Of a DNA stretch of 64,000 bases, positions 33,010-43,217 are shown one piece after another. The notes beneath the pieces are model-generated. The model had not been told where the DNA came from. It ran no database searches and worked only from the letters and a program-made list of their open reading frames with translations. How positions within the stretch are numbered: the stretch's first letter is position 1; every line of letters starts with the position of its first letter. Both the position numbers and the translations under genes were made by a program. Source of the DNA: Paragemmobacter straminiformis (lineage in GTDB: Bacteria > Pseudomonadota > Alphaproteobacteria > Rhodobacterales > Rhodobacteraceae); contig NZ_JACLQD010000001.1 in the NCBI RefSeq assembly GCF_014243445.1, forward strand, positions 992,001-1,056,000, in the 5' to 3' direction.

Positions 33010-34220
33010 AAGATCGGCGTCACTTCCGAACCGGCCGCCAGACGCTTGCACCATTCATGCACGTCGCCCGCGATCCGGTCGCCGATATCGGGATACCCCG
33101 CCATCGCCGCCCGCGCCGACAGATCGCGCGGCTGGTCAAAGCCTACCCCGCTTGCGTCGAACACGGTCCAGTCGGTCCCGTTCACGCTGACCTCGGCATG
33201 TTCCGGCGTGCCGCGCACGGTCCAGCCCATGCCGTAAAGGTCATAGTGATACTGCCCCTCGGGCAGCGGCACCTCGCGCTCGTGGATCATGTGCATCCGC
33301 ACATATTCCATCACCACGTTGCGGGTCTTTTTCAGCACTTCGGCAATGATCTCGGGCCAACCCTCCTCAAGCCCGTTCTCAAGCACCGTCCACGCCCCCT
33401 CGGACCCGGCCGGACGAAAGCCCAGCGCATCCAGCGCATCCGACCGTGCGATGTCATGCACCGTCTCGCCGATCCGCAGCCGCGCCATCGGGCTGAACTC
33501 GGTCACGGGCAGCACCGGCACGTCGACCGCTTCCGCCAGATCACCGGCCTGCGCCTGAATGCCCTGCTGCGCCAGAATCCCCTCGGCAATCGGCGTCAGC
33601 ATCAGCCGCCCGCCCTTGGCCTCGGCCAGTCCGGCGATGCGCAGCGCCATGGCCTCGGTGCTTTGCGGCACATCGCCCGCCGCGAAGCGCAGCAGCCCAC
33701 GCAACACCGGCGAGGCCGCGGCGTCATCCACCTCGACCACATCCTCGATCAGCTTCAGCGTCCGCCGCGCCACCATCCGCAGCGCCAAGGCCCCGCTTTC
33801 CACCTTGTCGGCCAGCACGTCGGCCACAAGCTGCAACTGCCCGATCACCCCCTGCGACAGGGCGCGCGGCACATCATCCATCACCCCCATCAGGCCGATG
33901 GACCTGCCCGCCGCGTCCCGCAACGGAAAGCCCGCCCAGAACTGCACACCGGCAAGCCCCATCGCGCTGAACTCGGCCCCCGCATCGCCCGACCGCTCGC
34001 CCGAATGCAGCGACGGCGGCAGATCGGTCACGCCCTCGCGCTCGGGGTAGAACACCACCCGCGCGCCCGTCGCGTCGGCAAGACGGATGCACACCCATTG
34101 CGCGCCCGAAATCGCCCGCGCCAATGCCGCCACGGCGGCAAAATCGGCGGCCGCCAGCACGCGCGGCAAGGCATTCTCGACCTCGACCGGTTTCAACCCG
34201 TATATCTGCGCCACGGCCAT
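33006..34220 (-). CDS. GAF domain-containing protein of unknown function
   Basis: The product has 404 residues and no membrane segment. The first 170 residues look like a GAF sensor domain (MAVAQIYGLKPVEVENALPRVLAAADF, GVQFWAGFPLRDAAGRSIGLMGVMDDVPRAL). The C-terminal part contains a second domain (GEGQYHYDLYGMGWTVRGTPEHAEVSVNGTDWTVFDASGVG) that I do not recognise. The start at 34220 is favoured by AAGGAGACC just upstream; the long upstream frame antisense to zapE is a shadow. Its 3' end overlaps the cytochrome gene by 4 bp, tail to tail. Signalling by a small ligand is possible but unproven. Confidence 0.7.
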   Translation of the reverse strand: MAVAQIYGLKPVEVENALPRVLAAADFAAVAALARAISGAQWVCIRLADATGARVVFYPEREGVTDLPPSLHSGERSGDAGAEFSAMGLAGVQFWAGFPLRDAAGRSIGLMGVMDDVPRALSQGVIGQLQLVADVLADKVESGALALRMVARRTLKLIEDVVEVDDAAASPVLRGLLRFAAGDVPQSTEAMALRIAGLAEAKGGRLMLTPIAEGILAQQGIQAQAGDLAEAVDVPVLPVTEFSPMARLRIGETVHDIARSDALDALGFRPAGSEGAWTVLENGLEEGWPEIIAEVLKKTRNVVMEYVRMHMIHEREVPLPEGQYHYDLYGMGWTVRGTPEHAEVSVNGTDWTVFDASGVGFDQPRDLSARAAMAGYPDIGDRIAGDVHEWCKRLAAGSEVTPIF

Positions 34221-34319
34221 GCCGGTCTCCTTCTCGCTCTTCCCCCCCAAGAACGGCACAAGCGGCACGACCTTTAGGCGGACGCTTCCAGAAGCAGCCA
34301 AAGCACGGTATACAACGGT

Positions 34320-35399
34320 ATGCGACAGACCCTGACCCAGATCTTCGAAGCCCGCGTCAGCGCCGGAACCCTCCGCGCCGATCCCGCGCAGCACGCGGTT
34401 CTGGCCGATCTCGAACCCCTGCGCGCCTGGCTCGAAGCCAATGCCGAACGCCGCGTGGGCCTTTTCGCGGGCCTCTTCGCCAAGCCGCTGACACCGCCGA
34501 ACGGCCTGTATCTCTGGGGCGGCGTCGGGCGCGGCAAGTCGATGGTCATGGACCTCTTTACCGAAGCGACCGACATCCGCGCCAAGCGCCGCGTGCATTT
34601 CCACGCCTTCATGCAATCCGTCCACAAAGGCATGCACGAAGCGCGCAAGACCGGCACCGAAGACCCCCTCGCCCCCGTGGCCGAGGCGATCATCAAGGAC
34701 ACCCGCCTTCTCGCCTTTGACGAAATGCAGATCACCGACATCACCGATGCGATGGTCGTGGGGCGCCTGTTCGAAAAACTCCTGCAGGCAGGCGTGGTCA
34801 TCGTCACCACCTCGAACCGCCCGCCCGAAGACCTTTACAAGAACGGCCTCAACCGTGCGCTGTTCCTGCCCTTCATCGACCTGCTGAACCGCCGCTTCAC
34901 CGTCCGCCACCTGCAAAGCCCGACCGACTACCGCCAGCACCGGCTTGCGGGCGCGCAGGTCTATTTCCACCCCGCAGGCAAGGTCCGCCCGCAGATCGAT
35001 TCGATCTGGTCCGACCTGACCGGCGGGGCAGCGGGCGAACCCCTCCGCCTGCCGGTGAACGGGCGCGAGGTGACCGTGCCCCGCTTCGCCAACGGCGTGG
35101 CCCGCGCCAGCTTCTGGGACCTTTGCGCCCAGCCTCTCGGGCCGGGCGACTACCTCGCCATCGCCGCCGCCGCCCGCGTGCTGATCCTCGAAGACATCCC
35201 GCAACTCTCCTCGTCGAACTACAACGAGGCGAAACGCTTCGTCACCCTGATCGACGCGCTCTACGAGGCAAAGGTCCGGCTCATCTGCTCGGCCGCCGAT
35301 CTGCCCGAACGTCTCTACCTCGAAGGCACCGGAGCGTTCGAATTCGAACGCACCGCCTCGCGTCTGCGCGAGATGCAGGGCGCCGACTGGGCCGCCTGA
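34320..35399 (+). CDS. zapE: Cell division protein ZapE (AFG1-like ATPase)
   Basis: The product has 359 residues. The Walker A motif GGVGRGKS is at 67-74 and the Walker B segment LLAFDEMQITDITDAMVVGRLFEKLL at about 134. The sensor segment VIVTTSNRPPEDLYKNGLNRALFLPFI and the end YNEAKRFVTLIDALYEAKVRLICSA fit ZapE/AFG1. ZapE acts on the Z ring late in division in E. coli; mitochondrial AFG1 helps degrade respiratory subunits. It is monocistronic here. Confidence 0.95.
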   Translation: MRQTLTQIFEARVSAGTLRADPAQHAVLADLEPLRAWLEANAERRVGLFAGLFAKPLTPPNGLYLWGGVGRGKSMVMDLFTEATDIRAKRRVHFHAFMQSVHKGMHEARKTGTEDPLAPVAEAIIKDTRLLAFDEMQITDITDAMVVGRLFEKLLQAGVVIVTTSNRPPEDLYKNGLNRALFLPFIDLLNRRFTVRHLQSPTDYRQHRLAGAQVYFHPAGKVRPQIDSIWSDLTGGAAGEPLRLPVNGREVTVPRFANGVARASFWDLCAQPLGPGDYLAIAAAARVLILEDIPQLSSSNYNEAKRFVTLIDALYEAKVRLICSAADLPERLYLEGTGAFEFERTASRLREMQGADWAA

Positions 35400-35523
35400 A
35401 CCTCGCCCGAATTTTCGCAGAAGATTTACCCCCGATTTCCTTCGCAAACGGAAATCCCTGACAAAACGTTACTTCCGCCGTGCAAACCCGTGCATCAGCT
35501 GTGCATCGGCGCCCCGCCCGCCT

Positions 35524-36288
35524 TCAGCCCGCCCAGACCTGCCACAAAAGCCGCAGCGCCATCCCCGTCGAGGTGGCGACCAGCAGCGGCTTGATCAGTC
35601 TCGCCCCGATCCGCATTGCAAGGCGCGACCCGATCGCAGCCCCCAGAACCTGCGCCGCGGCCATCGCGAACCCCACCGCCCACCATGTCGCCCCCGAGGG
35701 GATGAAAACCGTCAAGCTCCCGATATTGCTTGCGAAATTCAGCAGTTTCGTATGCGCCGTGGCCTTCAGCACCCCGAACCCCGCCAGCATGACGAAACCC
35801 AGCATGAAGAACGACCCCGTCCCCGGCCCGAAAAAGCCGTCATAGGCCGCAATCAGCGGCACCGCCGTCAGCGCAAAGACCGCAGGCTTCACCCGCTCGG
35901 CCTTGTCCTTGTCGGTAAGTCCCGGTTTGAACGCGAAAAAAGCCGCCACCGCCACCAGCACCACGGGCATGACCATCCGCAACACCTGCGCCGGAATCAG
36001 ATGCGCCACCAGCGCGCCCACGGCCCCCGCGACCGCCGAAATCGCCGCCATTCCCGCCTGGTCGCGCAACCGCACATGGCCCGCCCGCGCATAGCTAAGG
36101 GTTGCGGTCGCAGCCCCGAACGTGCCCTGCAACTTGTTGGTGGCCAGGGTTTCCAGCGGCGACGCCCCCGCCAGCAGCAAGGCCGGAACCGCAATCAGCC
36201 CCCCGCCCCCCGCGATGGAATCGACAAAACCCGCCACAAAGGCTGCAAGGACCAGCAGCATCGCCACATGGGGAAGAACCTCGAACAT
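35524..36288 (-). CDS. TSUP-family sulfite/sulfonate exporter-like permease
   Basis: The product has 254 residues and about eight membrane segments. The repeats FVAGFVDSIAGGGGLIAVPALLLAGASPLETLATNKLQGTFG and GTGSFFMLGFVMLAGFGVLKATAHTKLLNFASNIGSL are the two TauE/SafE (TSUP) half motifs. TSUP proteins move sulfite, sulfoacetate or similar anions. The substrate cannot be named from sequence. The gene stands alone. Confidence 0.92.
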   Translation of the reverse strand: MFEVLPHVAMLLVLAAFVAGFVDSIAGGGGLIAVPALLLAGASPLETLATNKLQGTFGAATATLSYARAGHVRLRDQAGMAAISAVAGAVGALVAHLIPAQVLRMVMPVVLVAVAAFFAFKPGLTDKDKAERVKPAVFALTAVPLIAAYDGFFGPGTGSFFMLGFVMLAGFGVLKATAHTKLLNFASNIGSLTVFIPSGATWWAVGFAMAAAQVLGAAIGSRLAMRIGARLIKPLLVATSTGMALRLLWQVWAG

Positions 36289-36342
36289 GACCGCTCCGTT
36301 TATCGCGCCTTAACCCCTATGCCGCATTCTGCGCGGATGAGG

Positions 36343-37218
36343 TCAAGAGACGAAGTCCTCGCGGGAATAGCCCTGAATGAACAGCAACGCCGTCAGATCG
36401 CCGTGGTTTATGCGAATGTCGCATTCCGCCGCCACCACGGGTTTGGCATGCAGCGCCACACCCGCGCCCGCACGTTTCAGCATTCCCAGATCGTTCGCCC
36501 CGTCGCCAACGGCCAGAACCTGATCCTCGCGCAGCTTTAACCTTTCGGTAATATCTACCAGCGCATCCACCTTGGCCTGCTTGCCAAGGATCGGCTCGGC
36601 CACGGTTCCGGTCAGAACGTCCCCTTCGGAAATCAATGTGTTGGCCCGGTTTTCGTCAAAGCCCAACACCCCCGCGATCTCACGCGTGAACGCGGTGAAC
36701 CCGCCCGACACCAGCGCCGCATAGGCCCCGTTGGCGCGCATCGTCGCCACCAGTTCGCGCCCCCCCGGCATCAGCGTGATCCGGTCGCGGATCACCCGCT
36801 CGATCACCGCGACGGGCAGGCCCGCCAGCAGCCCCACCCGCTCGCGCAGCGCGGCCTCAAAGTCCAGCTCGCCATTCATCGCCCGCCGCGTGATTTCGGC
36901 CACCCTCGGCCCCACCCCCGCCTCGTCGGCCAGTTCGTCGATGCATTCCTGCTCGATCATGGTGCTGTCCATATCCGCCAGAAGCACCCGCTTCCTGCGC
37001 CCCTCGGCCGGCTGCACCACCATGTCGATGCCCAGCGCCTGCAACCCGTCCCACGCCTCCCACCGGCCCGAAGGCATTGACTCCACGGGAAATTCCGCAG
37101 CCACGCCGGGGTCCAGCCAAACCGCATCCCCCCCGCCCCAGGCATTCCGCAGGGATTCGACCGTGGCACGGTCAAGGATCGGGCGGGCGGGGTCGGTCAG
37201 AAGCGTGACGATGAACAT
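36343..37218 (-). CDS. serB: Phosphoserine phosphatase SerB
   Basis: SerB removes phosphate from O-phosphoserine, the last step of serine synthesis. This 291-residue HAD phosphatase has nucleophile motif DMDST (D82, D84), motif II SGG (LVSGGFTAFTREIAGVLGFD), the lysine LGKQAKVDALVDI and motif IV GDGANDLGML. A 70-residue N-terminal region precedes it, as in the long form of SerB. The ATG at 37218 is chosen because the long upstream frame is antisense to serC. It diverges from serC-serA, so the three serine genes share a control region. Confidence 0.96.
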   Translation of the reverse strand: MFIVTLLTDPARPILDRATVESLRNAWGGGDAVWLDPGVAAEFPVESMPSGRWEAWDGLQALGIDMVVQPAEGRRKRVLLADMDSTMIEQECIDELADEAGVGPRVAEITRRAMNGELDFEAALRERVGLLAGLPVAVIERVIRDRITLMPGGRELVATMRANGAYAALVSGGFTAFTREIAGVLGFDENRANTLISEGDVLTGTVAEPILGKQAKVDALVDITERLKLREDQVLAVGDGANDLGMLKRAGAGVALHAKPVVAAECDIRINHGDLTALLFIQGYSREDFVS

Positions 37219-37300
37219 GGCAAAGTTTCCGATAGTGGAATCCGGCGTCGCTTTTCCGCGACGATGCGGCGCTTTACGACGATTTTCCCGCTTGTGCCAC

Positions 37301-37371
37301 CCCGCCCGCCCCGTTAATTCCGGCGGCGGGACACCCTTCCCCACCGAAGGGCAAATATCTGGAAGGATACC
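37301..37371 (+). promoter_or_regulatory. Candidate serC leader RNA
   Basis: Two hairpins sit just before serC: CCCGCC (37301-37306) with GGCGGG (37325-37330), extended with a one-base bulge, and CCCTTC (37334-37339) with GAAGGG (37346-37351). The spacer to the ATG holds the ribosome site (GGAAGG). A conserved serC RNA motif is known before serC in alphaproteobacteria; position and form fit, but I could not compare with its covariance model. Confidence 0.45.
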
Positions 37372-38529
37372 ATGACCGACCTGACCGCACCGGCACTGCG
37401 CCCGGCAAACCCGCGCTTTTCCTCCGGCCCCTGCGCCAAGATCCCCGGCTTCTCGCTCGACCTGCTTGCCGACGCCCCGCTTGGCCGCTCGCACCGCGCC
37501 GCCGTCGGCAAATCGAAGCTGAAAGAAGCGATCGACCTCACCCGCGAAATCCTGAACGTCCCCGAAGGTTACCGCATCGGCATCGTCCCCGGCTCCGACA
37601 CCGGCGCGGTCGAAATGGCAATGTGGTCCCTCCTCGGCGCCCGCCCCGTCGAAATGCTGGCGTGGGAGAGCTTCGGCGAAGGCTGGGTCACCGATGTCGT
37701 GAAACAGCTCAAACTCGACGCCACGGTGAAAAAAGCCCCCTACGGCCAGATCGTCGACCTTGCGACCGTCGATTTCGACCGCGATGTCGTCTTTACATGG
37801 AACGGCACCACCTCGGGCGCACGCCTTCCCGACGGCGCGGCCATTCCCGATACGCGCCAAGGGCTTACCATCTGCGACGCCACCTCTGCCGCCTTCGCGA
37901 TGGACCTGCCCTGGTCGAAACTCGACGTCACCACCTTCTCCTGGCAAAAGGTGCTTGGGGGCGAAGGCGCGCATGGCGTGCTGGTCCTTTCCCCCCGCGC
38001 GGTGGAACGGCTGGAAAGCTACACCCCCGCATGGCCCCTGCCCAAGATTTTCCGCCTCACCGCCAAGGGCAAGCTGATCGAGGGCATCTTCACCGGCGAA
38101 ACCATCAACACCCCCTCGATGCTTGCGGTCGAAGATTACCTCGTCGCGCTGAAATGGGCCAAATCCATCGGCGGCCTGCCCGCCCTGATCGCCCGCGCCG
38201 AGGCGAATGCCAAAACCGTCTGGGACTTCTGCGCCGCCAACCCCTGGATCGCCAATCTGGCCGAGACGCCGGAAATCGCCTCCACGACCTCGGTCTGCCT
38301 CAAGTTCACCGACCCGCGCATCACCGATGGCGAGGCTTTCGCCAAGGCGGTCGCCAAACGGCTGGAAAAGGCGGGCGTGGCCTATGACATCGGCGCCTAC
38401 CGCGATGCGCCCGCAGGCTTGCGCATCTGGTGCGGCTCGACGGTCGAACAGGCCGATGTCGCCGCCCTGATGCCCTGGATCGCCCACGCGTTCGAGGCCG
38501 AAATCGCCGCACAGGCCCAGGCGGCCTAA
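37372..38529 (+). CDS. serC: Phosphoserine aminotransferase SerC
   Basis: SerC converts 3-phosphohydroxypyruvate and glutamate to phosphoserine and oxoglutarate. This 385-residue PLP enzyme starts with [18 protein letters not shown], carries [35 protein letters not shown] and the PLP lysine K193 in [16 protein letters not shown]. This is the alphaproteobacterial/archaeal-like form. It is followed by serA after 70 bp and preceded by a possible regulatory leader. Confidence 0.97.
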   Translation: MTDLTAPALRPANPRFSSGPCAKIPGFSLDLLADAPLGRSHRAAVGKSKLKEAIDLTREILNVPEGYRIGIVPGSDTGAVEMAMWSLLGARPVEMLAWESFGEGWVTDVVKQLKLDATVKKAPYGQIVDLATVDFDRDVVFTWNGTTSGARLPDGAAIPDTRQGLTICDATSAAFAMDLPWSKLDVTTFSWQKVLGGEGAHGVLVLSPRAVERLESYTPAWPLPKIFRLTAKGKLIEGIFTGETINTPSMLAVEDYLVALKWAKSIGGLPALIARAEANAKTVWDFCAANPWIANLAETPEIASTTSVCLKFTDPRITDGEAFAKAVAKRLEKAGVAYDIGAYRDAPAGLRIWCGSTVEQADVAALMPWIAHAFEAEIAAQAQAA

Positions 38530-38599
38530 GGTGCGCAGCAAGCGCGCACCCTGCGGGGTGCGCGCTCTCCCCCAAACATCCATCTGACAGGAGCCCCCA

Positions 38600-40195
38600 A
38601 TGGCCCCCCGCGTTCTCGTATCCGACGAACTCTCCGAAACCGCCGTCCAGATCTTCCGCGACCGCGGGGTCGAGGTGGACTACCTGCCGAAACTCGGCAA
38701 GGACAAGGACGAGTTGGCAAAGCTGATCGGCCAGTATGACGGCCTCGCCATCCGCTCGGCGACCAAGGTCACCGAGAAACTCCTCAGCCTTGCGACCAAC
38801 CTCAAGGTCGTCGGCCGCGCCGGCATCGGCGTCGACAACGTCGACATTCCGGCGGCGTCGAAAAAGGGCGTCATCGTGATGAACACGCCCTTCGGCAACT
38901 CCATCACCACCGCCGAACATGCCATCGCCATGATGTTCGCCGTGGCACGGCAGATCCCCGAAGCCAACGCCTCCACCCATGCGGGCAAGTGGGAGAAATC
39001 GAAATTCATGGGGGTCGAGCTGTTCAACAAGACCCTCGGCGTGATCGGCGCGGGCAACATCGGCGGCATCGTCTGTGACCGCGCCGTGGGCCTCAAGATG
39101 AAGGTCGTCGCCTACGATCCCTTCCTGTCCGACGAACGCGCCCGCCAACTCGGCGTGACCAAGGTCGAACTCGACGACCTGCTCGCGCGGGCCGATTTCA
39201 TCACCCTCCACGTGCCGCTCACCGACAAGACGCGCAACATCCTCTCGGCCGAGAACATCGCCAAGACGAAGCGCGGCGTGCGCATCATCAACTGCGCCCG
39301 CGGCGGGCTGATCGACGAGGCGGCGCTGAAAGCGGCCCTCGAAACGGGCCATGTCGCAGGTGCCGCGCTCGACGTGTTCGAAACCGAACCCGCCACCGAA
39401 AACCCGCTCTTCAACCTGCCGAACGTGGTCTGCACCCCGCACCTCGGCGCCTCGACCACCGAAGCGCAGGAAAACGTGGCGCTTCAGGTCGCCGAACAGA
39501 TGGCCGACTACCTGCTCACGGGGGCCGTGCAGAACGCGCTCAACATGCCCAACGTCACGGCCGAGGAAGCCGCCGTCATGGGCCCGTGGGTCAAACTCGC
39601 CTCGCACCTCGGCGCCTTCATCGGCCAGATGACCGACGAGCCGATCAAGGCGATCAACATCCTCTACGACGGCGCCGTGGCCGACATGAACCTCGCCGCG
39701 CTGAACCAGTCGGTCATCGCCGGCGTGATGAAGGCGCACAACCCCGATGTGAACCTCGTCTCCGCCCCCATCGTGGCCAAGGAACGCGGCATCCAGATCT
39801 CGACCACCCGTCAGGACAAGACCGGCACCTTCGACGCCTACATCAAGGTCACGATGGTCACCGACAGCCGCGAACGCTCGGTCGCGGGCACCTGCTTCTC
39901 TGACGGCAAGCCGCGCTTCATCCAGATCAAGGGCATCAACATCGACGCCGAAATCGGCCAGCACATGCTCTACACCACGAACGAGGACGTTCCGGGCATC
40001 ATCGGCCTTCTCGGCATGACGATGGGCAAGAACGGCGTGAACATCGCGAACTTCACCCTTGGCCGCTCGGGCGTGGGTCAGGACGCCATCGCCATCCTCT
40101 ACCTCGACCAGCCGATCGACCCCAAAGTGGTCGAGACGCTGGAATCCACCGGCATGTTCCAACAGGTCAAACCGCTGGAATTCGACGTCGCCTGA
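38600..40195 (+). CDS. serA: D-3-phosphoglycerate dehydrogenase SerA
   Basis: SerA catalyses the first, committed step of serine synthesis, oxidising 3-phosphoglycerate with NAD. The product has 531 residues, the long form: catalytic and NAD-binding domains (LKVVGRAGIGVDNVDIPAASKKGV, TLGVIGAGNIGGIVCDRAVG, catalytic CARGGLIDEAAL and HLGASTTEAQ), an intervening domain, and a C-terminal ACT domain (about 450-531, YTTNEDVPGIIGLLGMTMGKNGVNIANFTLGR) that usually senses serine. A ribosome site (CAGGAG) precedes the ATG. It forms an operon with serC. Confidence 0.97.
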   Translation: MAPRVLVSDELSETAVQIFRDRGVEVDYLPKLGKDKDELAKLIGQYDGLAIRSATKVTEKLLSLATNLKVVGRAGIGVDNVDIPAASKKGVIVMNTPFGNSITTAEHAIAMMFAVARQIPEANASTHAGKWEKSKFMGVELFNKTLGVIGAGNIGGIVCDRAVGLKMKVVAYDPFLSDERARQLGVTKVELDDLLARADFITLHVPLTDKTRNILSAENIAKTKRGVRIINCARGGLIDEAALKAALETGHVAGAALDVFETEPATENPLFNLPNVVCTPHLGASTTEAQENVALQVAEQMADYLLTGAVQNALNMPNVTAEEAAVMGPWVKLASHLGAFIGQMTDEPIKAINILYDGAVADMNLAALNQSVIAGVMKAHNPDVNLVSAPIVAKERGIQISTTRQDKTGTFDAYIKVTMVTDSRERSVAGTCFSDGKPRFIQIKGINIDAEIGQHMLYTTNEDVPGIIGLLGMTMGKNGVNIANFTLGRSGVGQDAIAILYLDQPIDPKVVETLESTGMFQQVKPLEFDVA

Positions 40196-40223
40196 AACGG
40201 CAGGCCCCAAGCAAACGGGGGGG

Positions 40224-40319
40224 CCCAAGAAACTTGGGGGCGGGGTCATCCTCGCCCCTTTCCCTTTCAGCCTTGCTCAAATACTCCACGGGGGGTGCGG
40301 GGGGTGTGAAACCCCCCGC
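40224..40319. terminator. Hairpins after serA, with recurring intergenic element copy 3
   Basis: First a small hairpin CCCAAG-AAA-CTTGGG (40224-40238). Then the recurring element TTCAGCCTTGCTCAAATACT (40266-40285) with a G run, ending in a 9-bp hairpin GCGGGGGGT/ACCCCCCGC (40297-40305 with 40311-40319). It lies between serA and the phosphatase gene and probably ends serA transcription. Confidence 0.65.
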
Positions 40320-40336
40320 TTCCGCAGGAAGACGCA

Positions 40337-41071
40337 ATGATCACCTACGCCATCGGCGACATCCACGGCCATATCGACCTGCTCCGCCGCGCGCATGACC
40401 GGATCGCGGCCGACCGCGCCCGCCACGGCACGGGCGACGCGCCGGTGATCCACCTCGGCGACCTTGTCGACCGCGGCCCCGACTGCCGCGGCGTGGTGCA
40501 ATTCCTGATCGACGGCATGGCGGCGGGCCAACCCTGGCAGGTGCTCAAGGGCAATCACGACCGCATGTTCACGGGCTTCCTGTCCGACATGCATCACCAT
40601 GACGAAGGATTGCGGGGCGAATTGTCATGGCTGCATCCGCGGCTCGGCGGGGCTGCGACACTCGCCTCCTACGGGGTGCGCCATCCCGCCGACCGCCCGC
40701 TAGCCCCGGTCCATGCCGACGCCGTCGCCGCCGTTCCGCAGGCGCATATCGATTTCATCGACAGCCGCCCGACATGGCTGCAACGGGGCGAGGTGGTCTA
40801 TGTCCACGCCGGCATCCGCCCCGGCGTGCCGATGCCCGAACAGCGCGAGACCGATCTCGTCTGGATCCGCGCGGGCTTCCTCGATGACCCCCGCGACCAC
40901 GGCTTTCTGGTGGTCCACGGCCACACCGCGCTCGACCATGCCACCCATTACGGCAACCGCGTGAACATCGATTCCAGCGCCGCCTATGGCGGCCCGCTCA
41001 CCGCCATCGTGCTGGAAGGGCGCGAGGCTTTCGTGCTTACCGATCAGGGTCGCGTGCCGCTAACGCCTTGA
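40337..41071 (+). CDS. PPP-family serine/threonine protein phosphatase
   Basis: The product has 244 residues and shows the metallophosphatase signature in order: GDIHGH (residues 7-12), GDLVDRGPD (about 42-50), GNHD (about 74-77), then single histidines in YVHAGIRPG and VVHGHT. This is the bacterial PPP type (PrpA/ApaH-like), which acts on phosphoproteins or dinucleoside polyphosphates. The ATG is preceded by GCAGGAAG. Its 3' end overlaps the small minus-strand gene by 35 bp. The substrate is unknown. Confidence 0.92.
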   Translation: MITYAIGDIHGHIDLLRRAHDRIAADRARHGTGDAPVIHLGDLVDRGPDCRGVVQFLIDGMAAGQPWQVLKGNHDRMFTGFLSDMHHHDEGLRGELSWLHPRLGGAATLASYGVRHPADRPLAPVHADAVAAVPQAHIDFIDSRPTWLQRGEVVYVHAGIRPGVPMPEQRETDLVWIRAGFLDDPRDHGFLVVHGHTALDHATHYGNRVNIDSSAAYGGPLTAIVLEGREAFVLTDQGRVPLTP

Positions 41072-41258
41072 GCCGCCAAAGCGAATGCACCAGCGTTCCG
41101 GCAAAGAACACAAGCGCGATCCCGAACACCTCGACCAGCCCCGGCCCCTTGGGCACGCCCCGCACCGCGACAAGCACGCCCACCGCAAGCAGGCCCAGCA
41201 CGGAAAACACCGCGCGGAACTGCAATTCACCCTTGCTTGGCCCGTATTTTCCCGCCAT
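41037..41258 (-). CDS. Small two-pass membrane protein
   Basis: The product has 73 residues with two membrane segments (about 17-37 and 43-62) and charged ends. The ATG at 41258 follows GGGGAGG at good spacing. It is convergent with and slightly overlaps the phosphatase gene. I do not recognise the family; similar small proteins are common in Rhodobacteraceae. Confidence 0.65.
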   Translation of the reverse strand: MAGKYGPSKGELQFRAVFSVLGLLAVGVLVAVRGVPKGPGLVEVFGIALVFFAGTLVHSLWRLKALAARDPDR

Positions 41259-41336
41259 CCGCACCTCCCCTTTCCGTCCAACCTATAGCGCAACGGGCAA
41301 TTGCCAAGCCGCCTGCTCCGTGCTTCCTTGGCCCGC

Positions 41337-41897
41337 ATGATCCGGTCACAGCGCTTTCCCTATCTTCTCACCGCCGCCGTCATCGGCTTGGCCGCCCTGA
41401 CGCTGCTGCTCATGGGCCGCGTGCCGATCTGCACCTGCGGCTATGTCAAACTCTGGCATGGCGTGGTGTTCTCGTCCGAGAACTCGCAGCATCTGACCGA
41501 CTGGTACACCTTCAGCCACATCATCCACGGCCTGCTGTTCTATGCCGCACTCTGGCTTCTTGCCCGCCGCCTCCCGTTCGGCTGGCGCCTCGCCCTCGCC
41601 ACGGTGGTCGAAGCGGCCTGGGAACTGCTCGAGAACTCGCCCCTCATCATCGACCGCTACCGCGCCGTGACCATCTCGCTCGACTACTATGGCGACAGCG
41701 TCCTCAACTCGACCGCCGACATCGCGGCGATGATCGCGGGCTTCCTTCTCGCCCGCCGCCTGCCGCTCTGGGCCAGCGTCGCCCTCATCCTCGGCTTCGA
41801 GGCGATGACGACATGGCTCATCCGCGACGGCCTCGCGCTCAACATCCTCATGCTCGTCTACCCGCTCGAAAGCGTCCGCCTCTGGCAGGCGGGCTAG
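41337..41897 (+). CDS. DUF2585 (UPF0314) membrane protein
   Basis: The product has 186 residues with about five membrane segments. The highly conserved UPF0314 stretch [20 protein letters not shown] followed by [19 protein letters not shown] is complete, as are [36 protein letters not shown] and [17 protein letters not shown]. The family is found across alphaproteobacteria with no known function. The ATG at 41337 is chosen over a TTG at 41301. It converges on the MATE gene with a 4-bp overlap. Confidence 0.9.
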   Translation: MIRSQRFPYLLTAAVIGLAALTLLLMGRVPICTCGYVKLWHGVVFSSENSQHLTDWYTFSHIIHGLLFYAALWLLARRLPFGWRLALATVVEAAWELLENSPLIIDRYRAVTISLDYYGDSVLNSTADIAAMIAGFLLARRLPLWASVALILGFEAMTTWLIRDGLALNILMLVYPLESVRLWQAG

Positions 41898-43198
41898 CTG
41901 GCTTTCGCGGCGGCGGCGGGAAAGGCCCGCGCCATCGTGACCCCGCGCGTGGCGTTCAGCACCATCAGCCCCGCCCATAGCCCGTGATTGCCAAGCCACG
42001 GCACCAGCGCCACAAGCGCAAGGGCATAGACCCCGACCGAAAAGGTCATCGCCCGCCGCATCTCGCGCGTCAGCGTGGCGCCGATGAAGATACCGTCATA
42101 GATCCACGCCGCCACCCCGATCACCGGGGCGATCACGACCCAGGGCAGAAATGCCCGCGCCTCGGCCCGCACGCCGGGCGCTGTCGCCATCAGGTCGATG
42201 ATCCACGGCCCCGCCATGGCAAAGGCCAGCCCCATCGCAAGCGCCCCGCCGAATCCCCAACCCATGCAAAGCCTTGATGCCCGCCGCACCATCGCCGGCG
42301 CTTTCGCCCCCACCGCCTGCCCGACAAGGCTCTCGGCGGCAAAGGCAAAACCGTCCAGCGCATAGGCGGTGATCGACAGGAATTGCAGCAGCACCTGATT
42401 GGCCGCAAGGGTGCCGTCGCCGAAACGCGCACCCAGAAAGACAAAGGCGGTAAAGGACAGTTGCAGCAGCACCGACCGCACCATGATATCGCCGTTCACC
42501 GCCACCATCACCCGCAGCGCCGCCGCATCCCGTAGCCGCGCCACGGCAGGCCGCAGCCAGGGCAGCACCCCGTCGCGGCACAGCCACAGCCCGAAGACCA
42601 GCCCCGACCATTCGGCGATCAGCGTGGCCCCCGCCACGCCGCCCACCCCCCAGCCCAGCCCCAGCACGAACCACAGGTCGAGCAGGATGTTCACCCCGTT
42701 GATCCACAGCTGCAACACCAGCACCGCCCGCGTCCGCTCAAGCCCGATCAGCCATCCCGTCAGCGCATAGGCCCCGATGGTCGCAGGCGCCCCCCAGATG
42801 CGGATCGCCAGATAGTGCCGCGCCATCGCCTCGACCTCGGCCCCGGCAGGCGCCACGCGGAAGGCCAGGAATGCGATCGCCCCCTGCGCCAGCACAAAGA
42901 CCGCCCCCGCCGCAAAGGCCACCGCCAGCGCCCGCAACAGAATGGCCGCCCGCTCGTCCATCTGCCCCGCCCCATGCGCCTGTGCCGCAAGCCCCGAGGT
43001 GCCCATCCGCAGAAATCCGAAAACCCAATAGACCGTGGCAAGCACCACAGCCCCGAGGCCCACCGCCCCGATGGGCGCCGCCTGCCCCAACTGCCCGACG
43101 ACCCCCGTATCCACCGCGCCAAGCAGCGGAACCGTGGCATTGGACAGCACGATGGGTGCTGCAATCTTCAGAAGACGGCTGTGGCTCAGGTCGGTCAT
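41894..43198 (-). CDS. MATE-family efflux transporter
   Basis: The product has 434 residues and twelve predicted membrane segments in two related halves. The start ([41 protein letters not shown]) and [14 protein letters not shown] are typical of the DinF-like branch. MATE proteins export drugs or metabolites using a sodium or proton gradient. The ATG at 43198 ([11 protein letters not shown]) is preferred over upstream ones. The upstream region carries a 13-bp tandem repeat. Confidence 0.92.
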   Translation of the reverse strand: MTDLSHSRLLKIAAPIVLSNATVPLLGAVDTGVVGQLGQAAPIGAVGLGAVVLATVYWVFGFLRMGTSGLAAQAHGAGQMDERAAILLRALAVAFAAGAVFVLAQGAIAFLAFRVAPAGAEVEAMARHYLAIRIWGAPATIGAYALTGWLIGLERTRAVLVLQLWINGVNILLDLWFVLGLGWGVGGVAGATLIAEWSGLVFGLWLCRDGVLPWLRPAVARLRDAAALRVMVAVNGDIMVRSVLLQLSFTAFVFLGARFGDGTLAANQVLLQFLSITAYALDGFAFAAESLVGQAVGAKAPAMVRRASRLCMGWGFGGALAMGLAFAMAGPWIIDLMATAPGVRAEARAFLPWVVIAPVIGVAAWIYDGIFIGATLTREMRRAMTFSVGVYALALVALVPWLGNHGLWAGLMVLNATRGVTMARAFPAAAAKAS

Positions 43199-43217
43199 TG
43201 CGGCACCTAACTTCATG

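Noticed and set aside
38321-40249. Long minus-strand frame opposite serA and the end of serC
   Set aside because: Antisense shadow of serA; no recognisable motif and no ribosome site.
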